From positions 1,891,501-1,955,500 of the forward strand of contig CP066886.1 of assembly GCA_016745315.1 (NCBI GenBank): DNA of 64,000 nucleotides, in the 5' to 3' direction. The position numbers were made by a program, and so were the translations under genes. Every line of letters begins with the position of its first letter. Position 1 is the stretch's first letter. The notes beneath the pieces were generated by a model. It saw nothing but the letters and a program-made list of their open reading frames with translations, was not told the origin of the DNA and ran no database searches. Origin of the DNA: Arthrospira sp. PCC 9108 (GTDB lineage: Bacteria > Cyanobacteriota > Cyanobacteriia > Cyanobacteriales > Microcoleaceae). Positions 27,259-35,488 of this stretch are shown here, piece after piece.

Positions 27259-28716
27259 ATGAGTAACGCTACTGATACCCCTACAGTAGGGGGAAAGGGT
27301 AACTATGACGGGGGCTATGCTAGGTTCCTGAAAGCCTATCAAGACTTTAAAGGGGAATGTCCCAAAGGAGTGACACTCAAGTTACAAAAGACCGGGACTA
27401 GGTACAACCTACTATTGCAGTTTAAGCAACCACCTACCGGGAAACGGCTACCCAAGACAGCTAATCTTGAGTGTACACCTCAAGGGGTGATAGACGGGGT
27501 TAAGAAAGCTAAACTGGTATCAGAAGCCCTAGGGACTATCACTAGCGCTAGTGAGTTCTGGAACTGGTACGATGCGACTATCTCAGGAAAGAACCAGATT
27601 GAGGATAATCTGATAACCTATCGGGAAATATTCCAACAACTAGAGGATGAGTATTTTGCGGGTTACAACCGCAACACAGGAAGGAAACGTTCTCGCGATA
27701 TCGTAAGCGACTTAGCGTCTTACCATCAAAGCAAGGGAGTATTTTTTGAGGACTTCCCTAACTGGGATGAATATCCTAGCTGGGAGAGTTTCAAGGCTAT
27801 GTTATACACTCCCTTGCAGAATGGAGAACAATTAATAGGCTCCCAAACCTTCAGGGAACGTTACTACATCTTAAAAGCCATAGCTGAGAAATCACCTAAC
27901 AAAGAACACTTACTTAAAAAACTTGAACCTATTAACGCCAAACAAACGCAATTCAGAAAGAAACAGCGTATAAGCATTGATGCCTTTAAGGATTGGTGGT
28001 ATAGCGCCAAACAAGAAGCCTATACTGTTAAAAGCCCTCAACATCAATCATCTCGACATAACTGGTTATGGGTGACTGGTATGGCAGTAATGTACGGGTT
28101 AAGACCTACCGAGATAGCCGCCGCAGTTAATCTAACTAAGCCATTTGTAACGGATGATGGTATCACTATCAAAGCACTGTCAGACCCCGATAATCAAGAC
28201 AATTACTTGGTGCTAGGTGACTATGTTTACTTTACTGACGCAGAAGGTCGGAAAGTGAGTATCAAAACAGGGGGAAGGGTTGTAGCCCCAATTCCCAGTC
28301 CCGAAATGTTTGATTTCCTAGAATTGAAACGGCCGTTGTTACCAGAATATAGCCCGAAAAAAGGCAGTCAACCCAAAACCATAGCTGGAGGCTTTGACAA
28401 AAAGTTTACCCACACAATTTTCTCTATGAAATGCCCGGTAACCCAGAAATATGCTTTTCGTAGGCTGTACAACCTGTTAGGTGAAAAGTATGGATTACCT
28501 ATCGAGTTACGAGCTAGACTTATGGGACATAGCACAATCGTTAATGAAGGTAAATACAAGACAGAAGGCATTGACGCTACCTTAGAAGTTCTCAAAGGGG
28601 TTTCTAAGTTACCTATACCATTGAACGTAGCCATAGAACGGTTAACAGCGTTAGGAGTTGATATTGATAGCCCTGAAGCCAAATTATTTCTCAGAGTTAT
28701 CTATCAGATAAATTAA
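27259..28716 (+). CDS. tyrosine recombinase (integrase)
   Basis: 485 aa. N-terminal arm/core-binding region to about residue 230, shared with the left copy (RKRSRDIVSD, LYTPL, FRERYYIL). C-terminal catalytic domain: YGLRPTEIA (Arg), SIKTGGR (Lys), KYAFRRLYNLLG (Tyr replaces the first His; Arg), MGHSTI (His), and the likely nucleophile Tyr in GKYK. It cuts and rejoins DNA at short core sites; the tRNA-Asn 3' end copies are the obvious candidates. Gene ends in a clear terminator. Confidence 0.88.
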   Translation: MSNATDTPTVGGKGNYDGGYARFLKAYQDFKGECPKGVTLKLQKTGTRYNLLLQFKQPPTGKRLPKTANLECTPQGVIDGVKKAKLVSEALGTITSASEFWNWYDATISGKNQIEDNLITYREIFQQLEDEYFAGYNRNTGRKRSRDIVSDLASYHQSKGVFFEDFPNWDEYPSWESFKAMLYTPLQNGEQLIGSQTFRERYYILKAIAEKSPNKEHLLKKLEPINAKQTQFRKKQRISIDAFKDWWYSAKQEAYTVKSPQHQSSRHNWLWVTGMAVMYGLRPTEIAAAVNLTKPFVTDDGITIKALSDPDNQDNYLVLGDYVYFTDAEGRKVSIKTGGRVVAPIPSPEMFDFLELKRPLLPEYSPKKGSQPKTIAGGFDKKFTHTIFSMKCPVTQKYAFRRLYNLLGEKYGLPIELRARLMGHSTIVNEGKYKTEGIDATLEVLKGVSKLPIPLNVAIERLTALGVDIDSPEAKLFLRVIYQIN

Positions 28717-28734
28717 TCTAATCATCAACCTTTC

Positions 28735-28776
28735 AAAAATAACGCCCCTGGATTAAACCCTAGGGGTTATTTTATG
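28735..28776 (+). terminator. terminator of recombinase 2
   Basis: AAATAACGCCCCT pairs with AGGGGTTATTT across a loop just after the stop codon, followed by TA-rich sequence. Confidence 0.7.
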
Positions 28777-28791
28777 GCTACAGATTGATAG

Positions 28792-28880
28792 ATCCTGCTA
28801 TGGTTTTGAGTAACACCTAAGTAACGGTAGAATAGGGGTTATAGGCTATGTATCAGGTTCGAATCCTACCCGGGGAGTTT
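28792..28880. repeat. 89-bp inverted repeat, right of recombinase 2
   Basis: Perfect inverted partner of 27154-27242. Carries the 25-bp motif at 28825-28849 and a tRNA-Asn 3'-end fragment reading on the plus strand at about 28854-28880. Confidence 0.95.
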
Positions 28881-29087
28881 AGTATAAACCCTTATCCTGA
28901 CAGCGATAGCGGGCTATTACTCAACCCGATAACTATGCCTAGTTACTCAAATGTTACTCATAACTTAGTCCTAGCACAGGAAAATAATTCTGTCAATAGG
29001 TTGATTACTCAGTCAACAAGCACAACTTAATCAATCTGTCAAACACTCATACCACCCCCCAACCAAACACCGATAGGGTAACTCCCT

Positions 29088-29146
29088 TGTGATAGCAGTC
29101 AATGGCAAGCCTATCGGTTCGTAACGAACCATTGACTGCTATCACA
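29088..29146. repeat. 59-nt hairpin of the repeat arm
   Basis: 18-bp stem TGTGATAGCAGTCAATGG with inner palindrome GGTTCGTAACGAACC, opposite orientation to the copies at 1221 and 31997. Confidence 0.8.
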
Positions 29147-29189
29147 TCGTTCGTTTCCCCAGGAGTGCTTGTTTCGGTTGGGGGAGGAT

Positions 29190-29366
29190 ATGGCTCAAAA
29201 ACAACCCATAGGGGAACCCACTAGGTTATCAATGTACAACGATACCCCTATCAATGTACAACGATATCAGACCGCCTACCTGACTCCCGTAGGGAACCAG
29301 GTTATTGGGGAAATATTGGGGAGCCTACTCGCTACCAACAAAATGCGATCGCATAATCACGACTAA
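29190..29366 (+). CDS. conserved small protein of the repeat arm
   Basis: 58 aa from ATG 29190, closely behind GGGGGAGG. Begins MAQKQPIGEPTRLSMYND and ends ATNKMRSHNHD. Three copies in the window (also 31777-31953 and, broken, 984-1118) keep the frame although DNA differs, which suggests it is or was translated. No known family. Position between recombinase and cargo would suit an excision factor; this is inference. Confidence 0.45.
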   Translation: MAQKQPIGEPTRLSMYNDTPINVQRYQTAYLTPVGNQVIGEILGSLLATNKMRSHNHD

Positions 29367-29753
29367 CCCGGCTATGACATACTGAAGCGATACCCCCAAA
29401 CAACTTTTCAACTGGTGACTTGTTTCCTCATCTCTCGCTGATACCTACATAATCCTAGAGAATTGATTCCCCATCGAAACCGATACCTACATACCGCTAG
29501 ACAAGTCTCCAATTTATAGGGGTACTGAGTTCCGCACGGGATGATTACCCCTAATAGACGGGTTAAGGTTTTGGCTTAGGGTGTTTATTGTGGGTAAATT
29601 AGAGGCAAGCATTCATATAAATTTTTAACAGTCCGTTGCAACAGTCTGCTGCAACAGTCTGTTAGCCCAAAAATACACGCACCCCCTACAGTCAGAAACC
29701 ATAGGGGGCCATTTAAGTTATTGGGGTAGCTGTTAGCTGTTAGGTGTTAGGGT

Positions 29754-30008
29754 TTAGGGTTTTCTCCAACCATCATCATCAATATCATCTCTGTTAATTG
29801 GAAGAGGGGGTGATTGCTTTTTATCTTCTAACTGTTTTTTACCAACTGTTGATGGCATAAAATCATTAACATATCTAATCAAATAATTTAGGCTACTTTG
29901 GATACCGTCTAACCTATTCTCAATAAGTAAGTTTCCTGTATGCGTAATGAACATACTGATAATAATTGCGACAATAATTAATCCTAGCTCAACTATTATT
30001 AAGTTCAT
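29754..30008 (-). CDS. small membrane protein of the tail block
   Basis: 84 aa. Hydrophobic N-terminus LIIVELGLIIVAIIISMFI is one membrane helix; the rest is polar, ending DDIDDDGWRKP. ATG follows the previous gene's TAA directly (TAAATG, minus strand), so they are co-translated. Homologue at 353-502. Holin-like or tail accessory role is only a guess. Confidence 0.55.
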   Translation of the reverse strand: MNLIIVELGLIIVAIIISMFITHTGNLLIENRLDGIQSSLNYLIRYVNDFMPSTVGKKQLEDKKQSPPLPINRDDIDDDGWRKP

Positions 30009-30365
30009 TTATATTAATTTCCAAAAATGAAGTGTAAACCATTTAATCCTTTCTAGCGGAGAAAATGAAGCGTAAAAATTGCTGTACGGCGGTGATTCAA
30101 TTATTTGATATTCATTAAGCCATATAGTCTCTTTTTTAACCATCATATTCTGCTTGGCATCATTGTAGGCATAGAATTTAAGCCACCCTGCCATTTTCCA
30201 GTACACGGGTACACTGTCAGCGTCAAATAATATCCTAACAAATTTACAGCCAGAAATGTCAGGTAATTTTTTAGTACCGTGTAGAGTACTATCATCTTCT
30301 ATCCTAAAATTAAATTCATAAACCTTAAACCAGTTACTCTCTGATATATTAAGTGCATTAGGCAT
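30009..30365 (-). CDS. tail-fibre-associated hypothetical protein
   Basis: 118 aa, complete. Shares LPDISG, KFVRILFDAD, KMAGWLKFY and QIIESPPYSNFY with the protein at 1-356. Soluble, rich in Trp, Tyr and Phe. It starts 11 bp after the tail-fibre stop. Small genes directly behind tail fibres often encode fibre chaperones or receptor-adhesin parts; no family is recognised. Confidence 0.6.
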   Translation of the reverse strand: MPNALNISESNWFKVYEFNFRIEDDSTLHGTKKLPDISGCKFVRILFDADSVPVYWKMAGWLKFYAYNDAKQNMMVKKETIWLNEYQIIESPPYSNFYASFSPLERIKWFTLHFWKLI

Positions 30366-30376
30366 TATCTGTTAAT

Positions 30377-31475
30377 TTATTGTTGAGTGTTTAGCATATT
30401 TTCCAATTTGTCGATTTTTTCTGATAATTCCTGAATTGCCGCAATCACTAATGGTATCAGTTTATCATACATGATTGTTAAGTAATCTATTTTTTTGTCG
30501 TCAACTTCAGGACTATCTGTATGGTCATTTTTAATCACTTCAACTGCGTTAGGATATATATTTTGTACTTCTTGAGCAATTAAACCAAATTGTTCTGTAC
30601 TTGGATTAAAGCCATGAAATGCTGCAAGTTCATTATACTTAAACCACGTGACTGTCAATGCGTTAATTTCGCTTAACCCTAGAGTTGGTTTTGATAAAAG
30701 TGTTTTGAATTTAAGATCAGAGCTACCTTTAACGTAGTCTCCATTATCGTTAATATAAGATACATTTGTGCCTCCTACTCTAAATCTAGTATGTACTCCA
30801 GATGATGAAAGAGTTGAGCTCTTTATAAAATATGTCTGCCCGTTATATAATTGTATTGAATATCTATTGTCAGGAGCACCTCGCCAAACATCGCTTTGAT
30901 GAAAATTAATACCATGATATATAAATACTCTAGGATTAGCATCTGCTTCTAATTCCATAGAATAATTCCCTTGATGAGAAAACGCCCAACTATTTGCTCC
31001 AACTCTACTATTTAGTACTAAATTTGCCGAACCAGCGCTAGAGCCTATCCGGCGGATGTCAAACCCCCTCCAAACATTAAAATCAATAAGCATATTTCCA
31101 TCAGGAAAACTTTCATTAGTTGCAAAAGTTACTGGATTATTTGTTATGTTAAATGTTTTAATTCCTGTTAAAGTTTGATTACCTGTAGTTCTAACTACAG
31201 TTGAATCTACATTAATTGTTCTATTAGCTGCTAAAGTTCCTCCTCCGGATCAACCATCACCTGCAGTTAATGTAATATTTGAATGTGTGTGCGTTGTGGG
31301 AGTCCTAGCGTCAGATAATCTACTATCATTGCCTTGACAGGCTGTGTTTGCTGTAGTGCCATAAGCAACCGCCCATGTTGTGGCAGTACTCCCATTAAAA
31401 TTATTTCCAGTTAATCCCGTACCATTTGTTAATGTATTAGGAGTATTGGCAGTTATTGTTATATTGGCACTATTT
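30377..31475 (-). pseudogene. phage tail-fibre remnant with S74 self-cleaving chaperone domain
   Basis: The frame opens at the arm border (31475), with no start codon, and reads GTGLTGNNFNGSTATTW, RLSDARTPTTHTH, then GDG-stop (TGA at 31252-31250)-SGGGTLAANRTINVDS, typical fibre-shaft repeats. From ATG 31093 a 238-aa ORF remains: a head region, then the peptidase S74 domain (SDLKFKTLL, FGLIAQEVQNIYPNAV, DYLTIMYDKLIPLVIAAIQEL) and a short C-terminal coiled coil. S74 domains trimerise and cleave tail spikes. The 5' part is missing, so this is a silent cassette or relic. Confidence 0.82.
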
Positions 31476-31776
31476 GGCTAACAGACTGTTGCAGCAGACT
31501 GTTGCAACGGACTGTTAAAAATTTATATGAATGCTTGCCTCTAATTTACCCACAATAAACACCCTAAGCCAAAACCTTAACCCGTCTATTAGGGGTAATC
31601 ATCCCGTGCGGAACTCAGTACCCCTATAAATTGGAGACTTGTCTAGCGGTATGTAGGTATCGGTTTCGATGGGGAATCAATTCTCTAGGATTATGTAGGT
31701 ATCAGCGAGAGATGAGGAAACAAGTCACCAGTTGAAAAGTTGTTTGGGGGTATCGCTTCAGTATGTCATAGCCGGG

Positions 31777-31953
31777 TTAGTCGTGATTATGCGATCGCAT
31801 TTTGTTGGTAGCGAGTAGGTTCCTCAATATTTCCCCAATAACCTGGTTCCCTACGGGAGTCAGGTAGGCGGTCTGATATCGTTGTACATTGATAGGGGTA
31901 TCGTTGTACATTGATAACCTAGTGGGTTCCCCTATGGGTTGTTTTTGAGCCAT
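31777..31953 (-). CDS. conserved small protein of the repeat arm, second copy
   Basis: 58 aa, differing from the 29190-29366 copy only near EILRNLLATN (EILGSLLATN there). See that entry for the reasoning. Confidence 0.45.
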   Translation of the reverse strand: MAQKQPIGEPTRLSMYNDTPINVQRYQTAYLTPVGNQVIGEILRNLLATNKMRSHNHD

Positions 31954-31996
31954 ATCCTCCCCCAACCGAAACAAGCACTCCTGGGGAAACGAACGA

Positions 31997-32055
31997 TGTG
32001 ATAGCAGTCAATGGTTCGTTACGAACCGATAGGCTTGCCATTGACTGCTATCACA
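31997..32055. repeat. 59-nt hairpin of the repeat arm
   Basis: Same stem as at 29088-29146; one loop base differs (GTTCGTTACGAAC). Confidence 0.8.
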
Positions 32056-32265
32056 AGGGAGTTACCCTATCGGTGTTTGGTTGGGGGGTGGTATGAGTGT
32101 TTGACAGATTGATTAAGTTGTGCTTGTTGACTGAGTAATCAACCTATTGACAGAATTATTTTCCTGTGCTAGGACTAAGTTATGAGTAACATTTGAGTAA
32201 CTAGGCATAGTTATCGGGTTGAGTAATAGCCCGCTATCGCTGTCAGGATAAGGGTTTATACTAAA

Positions 32266-32337
32266 CTCCCCGGGTAGGATTCGAACCTACGACCAATCGG
32301 TTAACAGCCGACCGCTCTACCACTGAGCTACCGAGGA
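32266..32337 (-). tRNA. trnN: tRNA-Asn (GUU)
   Basis: 72 nt. Acceptor TCCTCGG pairs with CCGGGGA, D-arm GCTCAGTGGTAGAGC, anticodon loop CTGTTAA (GTT), T-arm GTAGGTTCGAATCCTAC, discriminator G. CCA is not encoded. The gene is intact although the 5.1-kb island abuts its 3' end. Confidence 0.97.
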
Positions 32338-32415
32338 AAGTGGGTTGTGGTTATCTTAGCCACAGTTAACTATAGTAACCCAGTGGTAAAATTTTGTCAA
32401 GCATTTTGCTCAAAT

Positions 32416-32964
32416 TTATTTTAGCCCCATCCGCAACTGAGCCAAACGCCTTTGAGACTCAGGGTCTAGGGAACTGTCAAGAAAGCGACTCCTCGATCGC
32501 TTTGGAGTTTGGTGGCGACGTTGGCGCTGTCGATTAGAGGCCTCAACAGCTTCCGATAGCTGCATTGCAGACATCCATTCAGCACCGTAGCCCATGACAG
32601 TCAACTGTTGTGCGCGGTCTGAGGTAGCCACCAGCAACCGCCGCCGTGACAGTCGCAATTTATGACGCAGGGACGCACACATTTTTTCTATATAAGTGTC
32701 AGCAGTTTGACCATAAGCTGTATAGTGAATCAACAGATTACGGCTGACCTTTTCACTGACACCGGGAGTATTCTGATAGTGAGCATCGAAGACAATGCGA
32801 GCATCAAGACCTTCAAAAGCACTGTAATTAATCAGACTTTCGATCAGATGTCGCCGGGCTGACTCCGTGCTTTCCCCGTCGCGCTTTTGTTGCAGACCGG
32901 GCCAAATTCCGATGATGTTATAACCGTCTACAAACAGGACGGCATTGGTTAAAGAGCGTGACAT
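32416..32964 (-). CDS. NYN-domain ribonuclease, YacP/Rae1-like
   Basis: 182 aa. LFVDGYNIIG carries the first acidic metal ligand, DARIVFDAHY and TADTYIEKM the next, and VATSDRAQQ the last, the PIN/NYN pattern. The C-terminus is basic (RQRRHQTPKRSRSR). Bacillus Rae1 cleaves mRNA on ribosomes; a similar role is inferred. Confidence 0.8.
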   Translation of the reverse strand: MSRSLTNAVLFVDGYNIIGIWPGLQQKRDGESTESARRHLIESLINYSAFEGLDARIVFDAHYQNTPGVSEKVSRNLLIHYTAYGQTADTYIEKMCASLRHKLRLSRRRLLVATSDRAQQLTVMGYGAEWMSAMQLSEAVEASNRQRQRRHQTPKRSRSRFLDSSLDPESQRRLAQLRMGLK

Positions 32965-33068
32965 GATTTATTACTGGAAAGCTCATATTGAACAGTGGAC
33001 AATTTTTGCTTAGTTTCAATAATGGCATTTTTTTCGTTAGGTAGGATGAAAAAATCAAGTTTTCCAAT

Positions 33069-33764
33069 CTAGGCTTGATGATTTTGCATCAATCGGCGTT
33101 TTAGGGGTTCAGGGTTTCCCTGAGCCACGACACGGCCGTTTTCCAACAAAAAAGCACCATCGCTGTAGTCAAGTTCATCGAGGCGGTGTGTCACCCAGAG
33201 GGCGGTAATGCCGCGATTTTTGACTAAATGGCGAACTTGAATAACCAGGTCTCGCTGACTGTCGGGGTCTAGTAGGGCGGTAGGTTCATCAAAAAGTAGG
33301 ACTTGGCAATGTCTAGCGATCGCACCTGCAATAGCTATACGCTGTTTTTGTCCTCCGCTGAGGGCATAAATAGGGCGGCGTTGCAATTCCAGCAATTTCA
33401 CCGCCCCCAAAGCATCCTCAACCCGCCGTCTAACTTCTTCTAGGGGGAGGCGGTCTTCCACCAAACCAAAGGCCACATCTGCCCCCACAGTAGGCATAAC
33501 CAGTTGGTGATCGGGATTTTGGAAGACAAACCCCACCCGTCCCTGAATGTTAATCTCACCGGACTGGGACTGCAACAGTCCCGTCAGTAGCCGCAACAGG
33601 GTTGATTTGCCGCTGCCATTAGTACCAAGCAACATCCAAAATTCCCCTTTAGGGACGGCTAGGGAACAAGAAGTCAGGACTCTAGCACCTCCCGACCATT
33701 GAAAGTTCAGGTTTTTTACCTCAATAGCCGGGTTGGTTGTTTCGGGTATGGCAGATTGGCTCAT
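33069..33764 (-). CDS. ABC transporter ATP-binding protein, CbiO/EcfA type
   Basis: 231 aa. Walker A LGTNGSGKST, Q-loop FVFQNPDHQLVMPTVGADVAFG (the PDHQ stretch is typical of the cobalt/nickel and vitamin ECF ATPases), signature LSGGQKQR, Walker B VLLFDEPTALLD, H-loop VTHRLDEL. It powers uptake of a metal ion or cofactor with a membrane partner encoded elsewhere. ATGA overlap with the preceding gene indicates co-translation. Confidence 0.85.
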   Translation of the reverse strand: MSQSAIPETTNPAIEVKNLNFQWSGGARVLTSCSLAVPKGEFWMLLGTNGSGKSTLLRLLTGLLQSQSGEINIQGRVGFVFQNPDHQLVMPTVGADVAFGLVEDRLPLEEVRRRVEDALGAVKLLELQRRPIYALSGGQKQRIAIAGAIARHCQVLLFDEPTALLDPDSQRDLVIQVRHLVKNRGITALWVTHRLDELDYSDGAFLLENGRVVAQGNPEPLKRRLMQNHQA

Positions 33765-34027
33765 TCTGTTAAGGCTACAAATCCAGGAGATCTACCTGTG
33801 GCTGTGGTGCCAGATTTTTCGGAAATCTGCACGGCCGAGATTTCGCTGCTGAGGACAGCTACTTTTTTATCGGTCATTTTCTCGCAGGTTAGCTCTAACA
33901 GTTGCCGATGGTCTGAGCGCATCATGTCTAGGACCTGGTTATAGACCCCTACAGCGTCCTCTTGGGTCTTTCTTTGTACCGATAGGGGAACCGGGACATA
34001 TTTAACGATGATGTCAATGGTGAACAT
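33761..34027 (-). CDS. conserved cyanobacterial protein
   Basis: 88 aa, MFTIDIIVKYVPVPLSVQRK followed by ELTCEKMTDKKVAVLSSEISAV. No domain is recognised. It overlaps the ATPase gene by four bases (ATGA), so the two are probably expressed together. Confidence 0.6.
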   Translation of the reverse strand: MFTIDIIVKYVPVPLSVQRKTQEDAVGVYNQVLDMMRSDHRQLLELTCEKMTDKKVAVLSSEISAVQISEKSGTTATGRSPGFVALTE

Positions 34028-34366
34028 AGAAAAGTCTTAAAAAAACGTTAAGTTTAACACCGACTCTCATCAGTATGGCAGATATCGGCACTGTCTGCTT
34101 GACATCATAACTCTTACCTCGCCAGGAATCAGGCGATCGCATCACTTCTGGACTATTACCGATCCCCAGTAGTACCCTCGCCATTAATTTCATTCTGGGA
34201 CTTGCCAATCTGAGAATTTATGTTTATACTGTTAAGATAGGTAAAGAAAAGTTAACTGCATCGATCATATTCCTAACTTTCTGTTAATAACGGGAAGCTA
34301 GATTTTACAATAGAGATCAGTTGGCTGATTTACTGGAAATTATAATTTATTCGGAGATTTGGGTTT
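34028..34366. promoter_or_regulatory. upstream region of psbD
   Basis: 339 bp without a gene between divergent transcription units. A TTGACA-like hexamer lies near 34099 and an AT-rich stretch at 34215-34300; a Shine-Dalgarno GGAG sits at 34353-34356 before ATG 34367. Transcription start is not determinable. Confidence 0.35.
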
Positions 34367-35425
34367 ATGACAATAGCAGTCGAACGCCCCCAAGTCACTA
34401 GAGGATGGTTTGATGTCCTCGATGACTGGCTGAAGCGCGATCGCTTTGTATTCGTAGGATGGTCTGGTATCCTGCTGTTCCCCTGTGCCTATCTATCTAT
34501 CGGCGGATGGCTCACCGGAACCACCTTTGTTACCTCTTGGTACACTCACGGACTCGCCAGTTCCTACCTCGAAGGCTGCAACTTCCTGACCGCTGCCGTC
34601 AGCACCCCCGCCAACAGTCTGGGTCACTCCCTGCTGTTCCTGTGGGGTCCCGAAGCTCAGTGGGACTTTACCCGCTGGTGTCAATTAGGGGGTTTATGGG
34701 CTTTTGTAGCTCTACACGGAGCTTTCGCGCTGATTGGGTTCTGCCTGCGTCAGTTAGAAATCGCCCGGTTGGTTGGCATTCGTCCTTATAATGCGATCGC
34801 TTTCACCGGTCCTATTGCGGTGTTCGTGAGCGTATTCTTAATGTACCCCTTGGGTCAATCTGGATGGTTCTTTGCTCCCAGCTTTGGTGTAGCAGGCATC
34901 TTCCGGTTTATCCTATTCTTCCAAGGATTCCACAACTGGACTCTCAACCCCTTCCACATGATGGGAGTTGCGGGCATCCTGGGTGGTGCGCTACTCTGTG
35001 CTATTCACGGTGCTACAGTAGAAAACACCCTGTTTGAAGACGGAGAAGGTTCTAACACCTTCCGAGCTTTTGAACCCACCCAAGCGGAAGAAACCTACTC
35101 CATGGTGACAGCTAACCGCTTCTGGTCTCAGATTTTTGGTATTGCTTTTTCCAACAAACGCTGGTTACACTTCTTCATGCTGTTTGTTCCTGTAACAGGG
35201 CTGTGGATGTGTTCCATCGGTGTAGTAGGTCTAGCTTTGAACCTGCGGGCTTATGACTTCGTGTCCCAAGAACTGCGGGCGGCAGAAGATCCTGAGTTTG
35301 AAACCTTCTATACTAAGAACATTCTACTTAACGAAGGTATTCGCGCTTGGATGGCTCCAGCCGATCAACCTCACCAAAACTTTGTATTCCCCGAAGAAGT
35401 TCTACCTCGCGGTAACGCTCTGTAA
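34367..35425 (+). CDS. psbD: photosystem II D2 protein, solo copy
   Basis: 352 aa, full length. GWFDVLDDWLKRDRFVFVGWSG, the SLGHSLLF and FHMMGVAGILGGALLCAIHG helices with quinone and iron ligand His, and the C-terminal LPRGNAL are D2. D2 forms the reaction-centre heterodimer with D1 in thylakoids. The usual overlapping psbC does not follow: a terminator comes 25 bp after the stop. This makes it the single-gene psbD (psbD2 type) that many cyanobacteria hold besides psbDC. Confidence 0.97.
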   Translation: MTIAVERPQVTRGWFDVLDDWLKRDRFVFVGWSGILLFPCAYLSIGGWLTGTTFVTSWYTHGLASSYLEGCNFLTAAVSTPANSLGHSLLFLWGPEAQWDFTRWCQLGGLWAFVALHGAFALIGFCLRQLEIARLVGIRPYNAIAFTGPIAVFVSVFLMYPLGQSGWFFAPSFGVAGIFRFILFFQGFHNWTLNPFHMMGVAGILGGALLCAIHGATVENTLFEDGEGSNTFRAFEPTQAEETYSMVTANRFWSQIFGIAFSNKRWLHFFMLFVPVTGLWMCSIGVVGLALNLRAYDFVSQELRAAEDPEFETFYTKNILLNEGIRAWMAPADQPHQNFVFPEEVLPRGNAL

Positions 35426-35449
35426 TCTGGGACTACTCACATAACCAAT

Positions 35450-35485
35450 TAACCCCCTTTCCTCAACGGATTGGGGGTTTTGGTT
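35450..35485 (+). terminator. psbD terminator
   Basis: AACCCCC pairs with GGGGGTT across a 15-nt loop, followed by TTGGTTTG. It lies between the convergent psbD and DUF1499 genes. Confidence 0.75.
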
Positions 35486-35488
35486 TGA

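Larger units (their letters stand above)
28854..29667. repeat. 814-bp arm, left of the tail block
   Basis: Inverted, nearly identical partner of 31476-32289. Contains the tRNA-Asn fragment, a 59-nt hairpin at 29088-29146, the small ORF at 29190-29366, and ends AGTCTGTTAGCC. No other gene. Confidence 0.92.
27154..32288. mobile_element. integrative element at the tRNA-Asn 3' end
   Basis: A 26-bp direct repeat, AAACTCCCCGGGTAGGATTC plus six more bases, bounds it at 27154-27179 and 32263-32288. The right copy is the 3' end of the intact tRNA-Asn. Inside, in order: recombinase gene in an 89-bp inverted repeat, 814-bp arm, tail-fibre block, second 814-bp arm. About 5.1 kb. The layout is that of a tRNA-targeting island with its integrase at the far end. 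It mirrors 1-5724. Confidence 0.8.
31476..32289. repeat. 814-bp arm, tRNA side of the tail block
   Basis: Inverted partner of 28854-29667. It cuts into the 5' part of the tail-fibre frame at 31475 and ends inside the tRNA-Asn gene. Confidence 0.92.

Noticed and set aside
30377..31475. Diversity-generating retroelement acting on the tail fibre
   Set aside because: The reverse transcriptases in the window are group II intron RT-HNH proteins. No template/variable repeat pair with adenine-specific changes was found near the fibre.
27154..32337. Complete prophage
   Set aside because: Only a fibre remnant and two small genes are present. No capsid, terminase, portal, lysis or replication genes are seen.
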